Assembly (NCBI GenBank): GCA_028288385.1
Contig: JAQBNX010000789.1
Span: 1 to 5,161, forward strand
Direction: 5' to 3'
Origin: Spirosoma sp.
GTDB lineage: Bacteria; Bacteroidota; Bacteroidia; Cytophagales; Spirosomataceae
DNA: 5,161 nucleotides
Positions within the stretch are counted from its first letter, which is position 1. The number at the start of each line of letters is the position of its first letter. This document shows, piece after piece, positions 1 to 5,161 of the stretch. The translations under genes and the position numbers were made by a program. The notes beneath the pieces were generated by a model that was not told the origin of the DNA, made no database searches, and saw only the letters and a program-made list of their open reading frames with translations.

Positions 1-2000
1 ACATCGCCGCCATCGACCAGCGGCAGGTTCCGAGCGACATCAAGATCGCGGTCGGGGATCGCGTGCGCCTGTTCCGCCGAACGAACGCGCGATATTCGGA
101 CTACAGCCGCGGCTACTTCGGGGATAACGGCACGACGGCCGATGTGGTCAGCATCGACGAGGAAGGGGTGCGGCTCCGGCGGGCTGACGGCCAAGTGGGT
201 GCAATCCGCTGGGCGTCACTGCAGGACGAGGACACCGGCCGGGTGCTGCTGTCCTACGGCCACGCGCAGACCATCGACGCGCGGCAGGGCGCGACGCTAA
301 CCGACCACATCACGCTTATGCCGGGCGGCTCCGCGGCGGTGAACGGCTTCAAGGCATACCCGGCCGACACGCGCAACCGCGAAGACAGCGTGTTCATCGT
401 CTCGCACGGAGCCGAGAAAGAGGAAGTGCGCGGCCGGCGTCCGCTCGGTGATCCTTGGGTTGCTACGGCGTCGGAAGCCGATATGCGCGCCGCCATTCTC
501 GACAACATCGGGCGCAACCTCGCCCGCAAGCCTGAGAAGGTCCTGGCGACGGATTTCCTCGAAGGCGCGTCGGAAGTCCACGAAGGCGCGCTGCGCTCTC
601 AGCGGGCCGTTTGGTTTCGCACCCAGGCCGCGGCCGACGAGCCGGGGCCCACGCCGTCGCCCGTCGAAGATCCACCCGACACCGGAGCTCCCGCCGCGCC
701 GGCTGCGCCTCCTGGCGCTCCCTTGGTGCTCAAGGGTCCGAAGCAAGCCCAGCCGCCGGCCCACGCGCCCACGACGGCCGCGGAGCGGGACAAGCAAGCG
801 CGTGCAGCAAAGCGTTCCGTGCGGCCGCCCGCGCAGCGGCCGAAGAAAGCGAAGGAGAAGCCGATGGAAGCACATGAAGCCCAGGCCGAATTTGCCGACG
901 CGCTGCGGACTGCCGGCCTGATCGTCAAAGGGCCACCCGTCATGGATGGCCGCTGGCACCGGGCCGGCGTCGAGGGCAAGGCTGCGTCGAACAAGTCGGC
1001 GCGGTATCGCGGCCACCTCGACGGTCGGCCGGCCGGCTGGATCACGAACTACGTCACCGGCTACGACAAGGTGTGGAACGCCTCGCGAGCTCCGGGGAAG
1101 CTCACGGCCGAAGATCGCCGCGCGATGGAAGCCCGGCAGAACCAGCGGGAGGCCGAAAAGCTGGCCGGGCGGCTCAAGGCCGGCAAGCGGGCCTATGCGA
1201 TCTGGCAGAGCTCGAAGCCGGCGCGCGTGCATCCCTATCTGGAGCGCAAGGGCGTGGCCGCGCATGGGATGCGGGTCGACAACGAGGGCAACCTGGTGGT
1301 GCCCATGCGCGATGCGGCGGGCTACCTGCACAACGTGCAGCGCATCCCGGCCGACCCCGCCGGCAAGAAGCTGTTCCTCGGTAACGGAGTGGTGGAGGGC
1401 ATGTTCGCCACCCTTGGGGAACCGAAGGGGGACAAACCGATCCTGATCGGGGAGGGGTTCGCCACCGTTGCCACCCTGCGGGAAGCGACGGGGTTCTCGG
1501 CCGTCGTCGCGTTCAACTCCGGCAACCTGATGGCCGTCGCCCAGGCGTTCCGGGCCAAGTTTCCCGACGCGCCGATCATCTTCGCCGCCGACAACGACCA
1601 CCATCTGCCGCGGCAGGAAAAGCCGCTGCCGAACGTCGGCAAGGAGAAGGCCGAAGCGGCGGCGAAAGAGGTCGGGGGGATCGTCCTCCTGCCCACGTTC
1701 CGCGAAGCCGACGAGGGCTCGGACTGGAACGACTGGAAGGCGCTGCATGGGGCGGAAGCCCTGGCGGCGGTTCTCGAAACACGTCTCGCAAAGGAAGGGC
1801 TCAAGATGGATCTGAGCAAGGAAGCCGGCCGCACGACCCAGGCGCAGCGCGACGCCGCGCGGACGGCGCAGCGGGGCAAGGCCGCAGAACAGGGCAAGCA
1901 ACAGGCCCAGGAGGCGGCGCAGCGGGCCGCGACCACGGCGGCGCTCCGGCAGGCGGCGAACGAGCAGCGCAGGCAGCGCGACAACGGGAAGGGGCTCTGA
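1..2000 (+). CDS. C-terminal part of a conjugative helicase (probable relaxase-helicase) fused to a TraC-like Toprim primase; 5' end outside window
   Basis: The reading frame is open from the first base, so a GTG at 63 is internal and the gene begins upstream; it ends at TGA 1998-2000. Nt 51-400 resemble the end of a RecD/TraI superfamily 1 helicase: a GDRVRLFRR segment, then LSYGHAQTIDARQGAT (252-296, compare the F TraI region GYALTAHGAQGAS), then a motif VI-like stretch with Arg codons at 372 and 378. A Pro/Ala-rich linker rich in Lys and Arg spans about 636-860. Nt 864-1740 look like a TraC-type primase: an N-terminal region with GRWHRAGVEG and PAGWITNYVTG, then a Toprim fold with IGEGFATVATL (Glu codon 1452), AADND (Asp codons 1590 and 1596) and SDWNDWK (1719-1739). 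An Ala/Gln/Arg-rich, probably coiled-coil tail fills 1806-1997. Expected role: strand unwinding during conjugation and priming of the transferred strand. A MobF relaxase N-terminus is inferred only; a helicase-primase without relaxase is possible. Confidence 0.85.
   Translation, partial: IAAIDQRQVPSDIKIAVGDRVRLFRRTNARYSDYSRGYFGDNGTTADVVSIDEEGVRLRRADGQVGAIRWASLQDEDTGRVLLSYGHAQTIDARQGATLTDHITLMPGGSAAVNGFKAYPADTRNREDSVFIVSHGAEKEEVRGRRPLGDPWVATASEADMRAAILDNIGRNLARKPEKVLATDFLEGASEVHEGALRSQRAVWFRTQAAADEPGPTPSPVEDPPDTGAPAAPAAPPGAPLVLKGPKQAQPPAHAPTTAAERDKQARAAKRSVRPPAQRPKKAKEKPMEAHEAQAEFADALRTAGLIVKGPPVMDGRWHRAGVEGKAASNKSARYRGHLDGRPAGWITNYVTGYDKVWNASRAPGKLTAEDRRAMEARQNQREAEKLAGRLKAGKRAYAIWQSSKPARVHPYLERKGVAAHGMRVDNEGNLVVPMRDAAGYLHNVQRIPADPAGKKLFLGNGVVEGMFATLGEPKGDKPILIGEGFATVATLREATGFSAVVAFNSGNLMAVAQAFRAKFPDAPIIFAADNDHHLPRQEKPLPNVGKEKAEAAAKEVGGIVLLPTFREADEGSDWNDWKALHGAEALAAVLETRLAKEGLKMDLSKEAGRTTQAQRDAARTAQRGKAAEQGKQQAQEAAQRAATTAALRQAANEQRRQRDNGKGL
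852..857 (+). promoter_or_regulatory. Internal Shine-Dalgarno AAGGAG ahead of ATG 864
   Basis: This six-base perfect match to the Shine-Dalgarno consensus lies 6 bases before an in-frame ATG at a domain boundary. It is the basis for proposing an independent primase product. It overlaps Lys-Glu codons of the linker, so chance is a real alternative. Confidence 0.4.
864..2000 (+). CDS. Possible separately translated primase (internal start within the fusion gene)
   Basis: An in-frame ATG at 864 sits exactly where the low-complexity linker ends and the primase-like domain begins (MEAHEAQAEFADALRTAGL). It is preceded by a perfect AAGGAG at 852-857 with 6 bases of spacing. Translation from here would give a 378-residue protein containing the complete TraC-like N-terminal region, the Toprim catalytic residues and the helical tail. 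Known parallels are RSF1010, where the RepB' primase is made from an internal start of the mobA-repB fusion, and RP4 traC, which makes a long and a short primase. The caveat is that AAGGAG here is also just Lys-Glu codons inside a Lys-rich linker, so it may be fortuitous. Confidence 0.35.
   Translation: MEAHEAQAEFADALRTAGLIVKGPPVMDGRWHRAGVEGKAASNKSARYRGHLDGRPAGWITNYVTGYDKVWNASRAPGKLTAEDRRAMEARQNQREAEKLAGRLKAGKRAYAIWQSSKPARVHPYLERKGVAAHGMRVDNEGNLVVPMRDAAGYLHNVQRIPADPAGKKLFLGNGVVEGMFATLGEPKGDKPILIGEGFATVATLREATGFSAVVAFNSGNLMAVAQAFRAKFPDAPIIFAADNDHHLPRQEKPLPNVGKEKAEAAAKEVGGIVLLPTFREADEGSDWNDWKALHGAEALAAVLETRLAKEGLKMDLSKEAGRTTQAQRDAARTAQRGKAAEQGKQQAQEAAQRAATTAALRQAANEQRRQRDNGKGL
1986..1994 (+). 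promoter_or_regulatory. Ribosome-binding site for the 134-residue Cys-rich protein
   Basis: The purine run GGGAAGGGG lies inside the last codons of the primase gene and ends 7 bases before ATG 2002. It supports that start and suggests translation coupled to the upstream gene, whose stop ends only one base before the ATG. Confidence 0.6.
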
Positions 2001-2001
2001 C

Positions 2002-2406
2002 ATGCCCCTGCCCCGGTCCTGCTCCGGCTGCGCGTTCTTCCAGCCCAAGGGCACGCTATGCCGCCGGCACGCCTCCGGGCCGGGCAACGAGGAATGGGAG
2101 CTCGTTCGCTGGCCCCTGGTGCGCCCGGTCGACCGCTGCGGCGTCGGCGTCGAGATCGAGGATGGCAAGGAAGGAACGGTGTCCTGCGGGCATTGCATCC
2201 ACTGGCTGCAGCCTGACGACGACGGGCTCAAGCCGGATTACCGGCAAGGGCTGTCGCGCGAGTGGTGGAAGGAAGCCGGCTATTGCACCCGGTTCTCGCC
2301 ATCCCCTTCCACGGAGGAAGATCGCAAGACATTCTGGCGCGTGACCCATAGCTCGGATCGCTGCGGCGATGGCGAGGCGGTGCAGGAGAACATCGACGAT
2401 GAGTGA
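2002..2406 (+). CDS. Small cysteine-rich protein with a duplicated four-Cys module (134 aa)
   Basis: The protein is soluble-looking, with no signal peptide or membrane segment. Its eight cysteines fall into two matching sets: C7, C10, C20, C46 and C62, C65, C95, C121. In both halves the order is CxxC, an aromatic pair with Q-P (CAFFQP, CIHWLQP), a third Cys followed by Thr or Arg and then Arg, a Trp nine residues before the last Cys, and DRCGxG. The third-to-fourth Cys spacing is 25 residues in both. Four cysteines per module suggest a bound metal, either zinc or an iron-sulfur cluster; the CxxC...C...WPxV..DRCG layout recalls small iron-sulfur-type proteins such as the minor subunits of benzylsuccinate synthase, but that is pattern resemblance only. 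ATG 2002 follows the primase stop by one base and has a good ribosome-binding site, so it is probably co-translated. Its role in conjugation is unknown. Confidence 0.8.
   Translation: MPLPRSCSGCAFFQPKGTLCRRHASGPGNEEWELVRWPLVRPVDRCGVGVEIEDGKEGTVSCGHCIHWLQPDDDGLKPDYRQGLSREWWKEAGYCTRFSPSPSTEEDRKTFWRVTHSSDRCGDGEAVQENIDDE
2384..2388 (+). promoter_or_regulatory. Ribosome-binding site that sets the start of the 72-aa gene
   Basis: AGGAG lies 10 bases before ATG 2399, inside the end of the upstream Cys-rich gene. It favours ATG 2399 over the in-frame ATG at 2369, which would lengthen the overlap to 38 bases and has no comparable site. Confidence 0.55.
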
Positions 2407-2617
2407 GATTGTCGCCTTCAAGGTGCGCGCGGTCGCGGAGGGTGCGTGTCGGATGCTCGCGGAGGGCGGCGGGTGCTGCGGGCAGGAAGGGTTCTGCCAC
2501 CCCGCCCGCTGCGATCAGGACATGGAGTCGCCGATACCGGCCGACGACGACATGATGGAACCCCGCCCACCAAGCCGGAGCTTGCGCGGGCGGGGGCGGC
2601 ACGGCGAGCCAAGCTAA
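2399..2617 (+). CDS. Hypothetical small cysteine-rich protein (72 aa)
   Basis: I do not recognise a family. The start at 2399 is chosen because it overlaps the preceding stop by only 8 bases and has AGGAG at the right distance. The N-terminal 40 residues hold five cysteines (17, 26, 27, 33, 38) and His34 in a compact CC-x5-CH-x3-C cluster after a short predicted helix (SEIVAFKVRAVAEGACRML). This may bind a metal or form disulfides. The C-terminal third is Pro/Arg-rich with DDD and MM runs and looks disordered. It is the third gene of a closely spaced plus-strand set after the primase and the duplicated four-Cys protein; two adjacent Cys-rich proteins suggest a shared job, but this is inference. 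It could be a chance ORF, though the overlap and ribosome-binding site argue against that. Confidence 0.55.
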   Translation: MSEIVAFKVRAVAEGACRMLAEGGGCCGQEGFCHPARCDQDMESPIPADDDMMEPRPPSRSLRGRGRHGEPS

Positions 2618-2695
2618 ACCGGGCTGGGATGAGGCCGCGTAAGCGCGGGTCGCGGGTCGCTCGCCGAGGCACCTGAATAACGAGTGGAATATCTA

Positions 2696-2848
2696 GTGAG
2701 CGATGAAGCGGTTGAAACCTCCCTCAACCTGACGCGGGAGGAAATGTGGGATGTCGCGCGCCGGCTGGTGCCCGGCATTTCCTGGGAGCGGTTCGTCGCC
2801 GATTGGTCCGAGCTCCAGGCGCAGAAACGGCGGAAGCGGCTGCACTAG
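2696..2848 (+). CDS. Hypothetical small charged protein (50 aa)
   Basis: A GTG-started reading frame follows a 78-base spacer after the 72-aa gene. The product is a plausible small helical protein: an acidic N-terminus, LTREEMWDVARRLVPG, then ISWERFVADWSELQ and a basic end KRRKRLH. It has natural-looking amino acid composition with no Cys and no membrane segment. No family is recognised. A second in-frame GTG at 2684 would add four residues; neither start has a strong ribosome-binding site, though GAGTGGA (2682-2688) lies before 2696. Its TAG at 2846-2848 overlaps the stop of the oppositely oriented coupling-protein gene. The lack of a clear start signal keeps confidence moderate. Confidence 0.5.
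   Translation: MSDEAVETSLNLTREEMWDVARRLVPGISWERFVADWSELQAQKRRKRLH
2845..2848. other. CTAG palindrome shared by two convergent stop codons
   Basis: TAG on the plus strand (2846-2848, end of the 50-codon ORF) and TAG on the minus strand (2847-2845, end of the coupling-protein gene) both lie within one CTAG. There is no spacer for a conventional terminator between the two operons, and I see no clear hairpin plus T-run nearby. Confidence 0.7.
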
Positions 2849-4674
2849 GCCGGCTGGCGCTCCCGCCTGTAGCTGTCCTGCTGGATGACGCGCCGCATAT
2901 CCTCCCGCCGCCACCACAGCGGCCGGCCGCAGCGCAGCAGCGGGTAGCCTCGAACCTTGATCAGCGCCTCGTCGGCCCGCACGCGGTTGGTCACCTCGTA
3001 GGGCGAGATCAACTCGCGCCGCTGCTCCGTCAGGTTGTTGTTGTCGCCGTAGGTCGGCGCACTGGATCCGAAACCGCCCTGGCGGCTCCGGCTGGTGCCT
3101 TCGGTGTGGGCCAGGATGGTGTAGGTGCCGCCTTCGCGGCTGACTTCCTCGGCCGTCGCCGGGTCGTTCACCGCCAGATACATGCGCCAGGCCGCGGAGG
3201 CGTACCAGTCGCGCACGCCATCCTTGCCCCAGGCGCGCTCAATCTGGCCGATGCTCTGCCACATCGGGAACAGCGCCACGCCAGACTTGCGGCCCTGGTC
3301 GCGGAGCTCGGCGAGCACGCGCATGTAGCCCAGCTGCGCCATCTCATCGAGGATGAACGGCACCGGGGTTTCCGTGCGGCCTTCGGCCCGGCGCAGGATA
3401 CCGGCAAAGGTGCCGATGATGACGCGGCCCACGGCCGGGTTTGTCGCCATCGCGCCGCCGGCCTGGATGACGACCGTGAGGTTGCCCTGCGTGATCTGGT
3501 GCGGGTCGAAAGTCGAGCCGGATAGGAGCTGCGCGAAGCCGGGGATGGAAAGCCACTTCGTCTCGGCCGTCGCCACCTTGTAGATCGAGCCGAAGGTCTT
3601 TTCCGGCGTCTTGAGGTAGGTGCCGGCGATCTGCCGCGCGACGGCGCTCCGGCTGTTGCCGTAGATGCTGGCCAGATGCTTCTTGAGCTCGGGTTCCGGT
3701 AGCGTGATCCGCCGGCGCCACTCGGCAAGGCTGCGCTCCTGGGTCGGGTCGGCCAGGAGATCGGACAGCAGGCAGGCGCAGAGCTCCTTCGCCGAGATCA
3801 CCCAGAAGTCGTCTTTGCTGGGCTTGTCGCTCTCCTGGCCGGCAAAGCACCAGCCCACGAACTCGTCGATCTGGACCTCGGGAGCCTCGCCTTTCATGTC
3901 GATGCAGGCGAGCACGTTGAAGCTCCCCAGGTGGGGCCTTTTGTAGTCGATCAGGGCGACGGTCTGGCCGCGGTCCTCCCGCAGCGCCTGCACCATCGGC
4001 CCAACCTGCCCGGAGGGGTCCATAACCACGATGGAGCCGAGCCACCCGTAGAGCGCCGAAATCGTGAAGCCCATCGTCTTGTAGCTGCCGGAGCCGCCGA
4101 TGATCAGGCCGGATATGGCACCCTTGGTCAGCGGGGTTGATAGGAGCGGAGCCTTGCCGCCCTGCCCCCAGGTCTCCGGGTCGTCCTCGTCAAAAGGGCG
4201 GGTTGTGGTCCTGTCTTGGTCGGGTCGGTACGCCTCGCCGACCGGGATCGAGCCCCATCGAGGATCGTCACCCGGGAAGCAAAGCCGCGCCTGCTCCATC
4301 GTCATCCAGTCCGCATCGCCGTGCGCGAGGCTGTGGGCACGCTGCGGCGGCGGCGGGGCTTCGCCGGGCACGTGCGCCTGCAGGCGGCGGTGCTTCTTGC
4401 GTCGCCTCGCGGCGTAGCCGAACAGGCCGCCGATGACGGCGAGCGCGCCGCCTCCGGTCGCCGCCAAGGGCTGCCAGAGCCGGGCGTCGCCGCCGAAGTG
4501 CCAAGCGTAGAGCCACCACGCCCACGGGACATGGATCGGCGGCACCTTGGCGATGTCCACCAGGTTGTTCGCCCACAGGTCGGCCAGCAGCGCGACGGAT
4601 GCGACCGGCGTTGCGACGATGGTCGCCGGCACGACGATGGCCGTGGTGACGGCGAGGATGCGCCTCCAGCCCAT
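2845..4674 (-). CDS. traG: Type IV coupling protein, TraG/VirD4 family
   Basis: This is a complete T4SS coupling ATPase of 609 residues, within the family's usual 550-700. Two N-terminal membrane segments (about residues 4-28 and 71-88) are followed by a basic RRRKKHRR stop-transfer stretch, giving the usual inner-membrane anchor. Walker A is GGSGSYKT (193-200; nt 4098-4075) and Walker B is FILDEM (440-445; Asp at nt 3348-3346). Other family features are MWQSIGQIERAWG, NDPATAEEVSREGG and the C-terminal ISPYEVTNRV-type region. It would recruit the relaxase-DNA complex and pass it to the secretion channel. The chosen ATG overlaps the upstream stop as TGATG; an in-frame ATG at 4716 would add 14 residues but lies inside the upstream gene with no better ribosome-binding site. 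The symbol follows the family; virD4 is an equally fair name. Confidence 0.93.
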   Translation of the reverse strand: MGWRRILAVTTAIVVPATIVATPVASVALLADLWANNLVDIAKVPPIHVPWAWWLYAWHFGGDARLWQPLAATGGGALAVIGGLFGYAARRRKKHRRLQAHVPGEAPPPPQRAHSLAHGDADWMTMEQARLCFPGDDPRWGSIPVGEAYRPDQDRTTTRPFDEDDPETWGQGGKAPLLSTPLTKGAISGLIIGGSGSYKTMGFTISALYGWLGSIVVMDPSGQVGPMVQALREDRGQTVALIDYKRPHLGSFNVLACIDMKGEAPEVQIDEFVGWCFAGQESDKPSKDDFWVISAKELCACLLSDLLADPTQERSLAEWRRRITLPEPELKKHLASIYGNSRSAVARQIAGTYLKTPEKTFGSIYKVATAETKWLSIPGFAQLLSGSTFDPHQITQGNLTVVIQAGGAMATNPAVGRVIIGTFAGILRRAEGRTETPVPFILDEMAQLGYMRVLAELRDQGRKSGVALFPMWQSIGQIERAWGKDGVRDWYASAAWRMYLAVNDPATAEEVSREGGTYTILAHTEGTSRSRQGGFGSSAPTYGDNNNLTEQRRELISPYEVTNRVRADEALIKVRGYPLLRCGRPLWWRREDMRRVIQQDSYRRERQPA

Positions 4675-4928
4675 CAGCGCCGGCCCGCGCGGACGTTCTC
4701 CACCGTCTCGCGGCACCGCGCCCGGAACCGCTTGTGGAAGCCGGCGTGCCAGCGGCCGAAGGTGTAGAACAGGATCACGAAGCCGATCAGCGGCGAGCCT
4801 CCGATCAGCGTTCCGATGATGCTCGGCTCCGTGCCGGCGGCGGCGGGCATGTAATGGATGTTCCCCAGGTCAAGGCCAACGGCGATGACGAACAGGGCGG
4901 CGACGAGGGCGGGGGCGAGCTTCTTCAT
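4674..4928 (-). CDS. Small two-helix membrane protein between VirB11 and the coupling protein (84 aa)
   Basis: No family is recognised. The N-terminus MKKLAPALVAALFVIAVGLD is a positively charged start plus hydrophobic stretch, either a signal peptide without a clear cleavage site or a first membrane helix. A short loop (about 23-37) precedes a second hydrophobic segment (38-60, SIIGTLIGGSPLIGFVILFY). The last 24 residues are strongly basic with HKRFRARC and are probably cytoplasmic. ATG 4928-4926 overlaps the VirB11 stop as ATGA and is preceded by AAGGA (4942-4938) at 9 bases, so translation is likely coupled. Lying between two inner-membrane ATPase genes of the secretion system, it may be an accessory subunit or partner of the coupling protein. 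A divergent pilin- or VirB3-like component is possible, but nothing specific shows it. Confidence 0.75.
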   Translation of the reverse strand: MKKLAPALVAALFVIAVGLDLGNIHYMPAAAGTEPSIIGTLIGGSPLIGFVILFYTFGRWHAGFHKRFRARCRETVENVRAGRR

Positions 4929-5161
4929 GGGGCTGCATCCTTGAGGGCTTGAAGGGCGGTGTTGCCGGCCGGGCCTTTCTTGGCCTCCGGGTCGAACCAG
5001 ATCTGCGTCACGCGCCGCTTGCCGTTCACGACCTCGCTGAAAGCCACGAAGTCGATCAACTCGCGGAGCGTTTGCCGGAGATCGGCGGTGTCGAGCGAGC
5101 GCGCGGTGGGGTGCTGCTTGGCCATCAGCAGCATCGCGTCGAACACGCCGGCCGCGCTCTT
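4925..5161 (-). CDS. virB11: C-terminal fragment of a VirB11/TrbB-type T4SS ATPase; 5' end outside window
   Basis: The minus-strand frame is open to the right edge of the window; the 78 visible codons begin KSAAGVFDAMLLMAK, so the GTG at 5146 is internal. The pattern fits the end of VirB11-family traffic ATPases: a segment that normally follows the His box (HAxSA..a.d.l..M), then LRQTLRELIDFVAFSEVVNGKR-type helices matching the family's '..i...IDvvvq..r..g.r.v.eI' ending, then VTQIWFDPEAK. The catalytic Walker motifs would lie upstream and cannot be checked. The protein is a hexameric ATPase at the inner membrane base of the secretion channel. Its stop overlaps the next gene as ATGA, and the order VirB11, small membrane protein, VirD4-like is consistent with a T4SS operon. 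Identification rests on a short stretch plus context. Confidence 0.7.
   Translation of the reverse strand, partial: KSAAGVFDAMLLMAKQHPTARSLDTADLRQTLRELIDFVAFSEVVNGKRRVTQIWFDPEAKKGPAGNTALQALKDAAP
4938..4942 (-). promoter_or_regulatory. Ribosome-binding site for the small membrane protein
   Basis: On the minus strand AAGGA lies 9 bases before ATG 4928, within the end of the VirB11 gene. It supports this start and coupled translation. Confidence 0.5.

Noticed and set aside
297..2231. Very long minus-strand open frame (644 codons) opposite the helicase-primase gene
   Set aside because: It is an antisense shadow: codon bias in GC-rich DNA keeps the opposing frame free of stops. The translation is rich in Arg, Pro and Gly with no motifs, whereas the plus strand shows helicase and Toprim motifs.
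2645..2658. Two tandem copies of GCGGGTC in the spacer after the 72-aa gene
   Set aside because: Only two 7-base copies in GC-rich DNA; not enough to call an iteron, operator or oriT element.
2446..2676. Plus-strand frame of 76 codons, with a short ATG-started tail at 2629-2676
   Set aside because: The translation is Arg/Gly-rich, starts without a ribosome-binding site and overlaps the better supported 72-aa gene in another frame.
2760..2776. Small inverted repeat GCCGG / CCGGC with a 7-base loop
   Set aside because: A 5-bp stem inside a putative coding frame with no following T-run; expected by chance at this base composition, not a terminator.
2746..3525. Plus-strand open frame (259 codons) opposite the coupling-protein gene
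   Set aside because: It is a shadow of the minus-strand TraG/VirD4 gene, which carries the conserved motifs; it also runs across the end of the 50-codon ORF in another frame and its translation shows no recognisable domain.
4675..4716. N-terminal extension of the coupling protein from ATG 4716
   Set aside because: It would lie inside the upstream membrane-protein gene, has no ribosome-binding site, and adds a polar MPRDGGERPRG segment before the first membrane helix; the TGATG-coupled ATG at 4674 fits better.

Overview
The window is GC-rich by eye (roughly two thirds G+C) and densely coding. It looks like part of the conjugation region of a plasmid or integrative conjugative element, probably from an alphaproteobacterium. 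That taxonomic guess rests on base composition and on the VirB11/VirD4-type and relaxase/primase-type proteins; no rRNA or housekeeping gene is present to confirm it. I see no tRNA, rRNA, CRISPR array or insertion sequence.

Plus strand, left side (1-2617). The window opens inside a very large gene. Its visible part is the end of a RecD/TraI-type helicase, then a Pro/Ala-rich linker, a TraC-like primase (Toprim) domain and an Ala/Gln-rich helical tail. The missing N-terminus may hold a MobF relaxase domain, but this cannot be seen. A strong ribosome-binding site and an in-frame ATG lie at the linker/primase boundary, so the primase half could also be made as a separate protein. Two small cysteine-rich genes follow with almost no spacing: a 134-residue protein built from two copies of a four-cysteine module, and a 72-residue protein with five cysteines. 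A 78-base spacer leads to a weakly supported 50-codon ORF (2696-2848).

Minus strand, right side (2845-5161, read right to left). A compact operon carries the C-terminus of a VirB11-type secretion ATPase, an unrecognised 84-residue two-helix membrane protein, and a complete TraG/VirD4-type coupling protein. The genes are joined by ATGA and TGATG overlaps. The operon converges on the plus-strand genes, and the two opposing stop codons share one CTAG palindrome at 2845-2848.

How they fit together (inference from family roles): the helicase/relaxase would process and unwind the transferred strand. The coupling protein would deliver it to the type IV secretion channel powered in part by VirB11. 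The primase would help start complementary-strand synthesis in the recipient. The least explained parts are the duplicated four-cysteine protein, its cysteine-rich neighbour and the small membrane protein.
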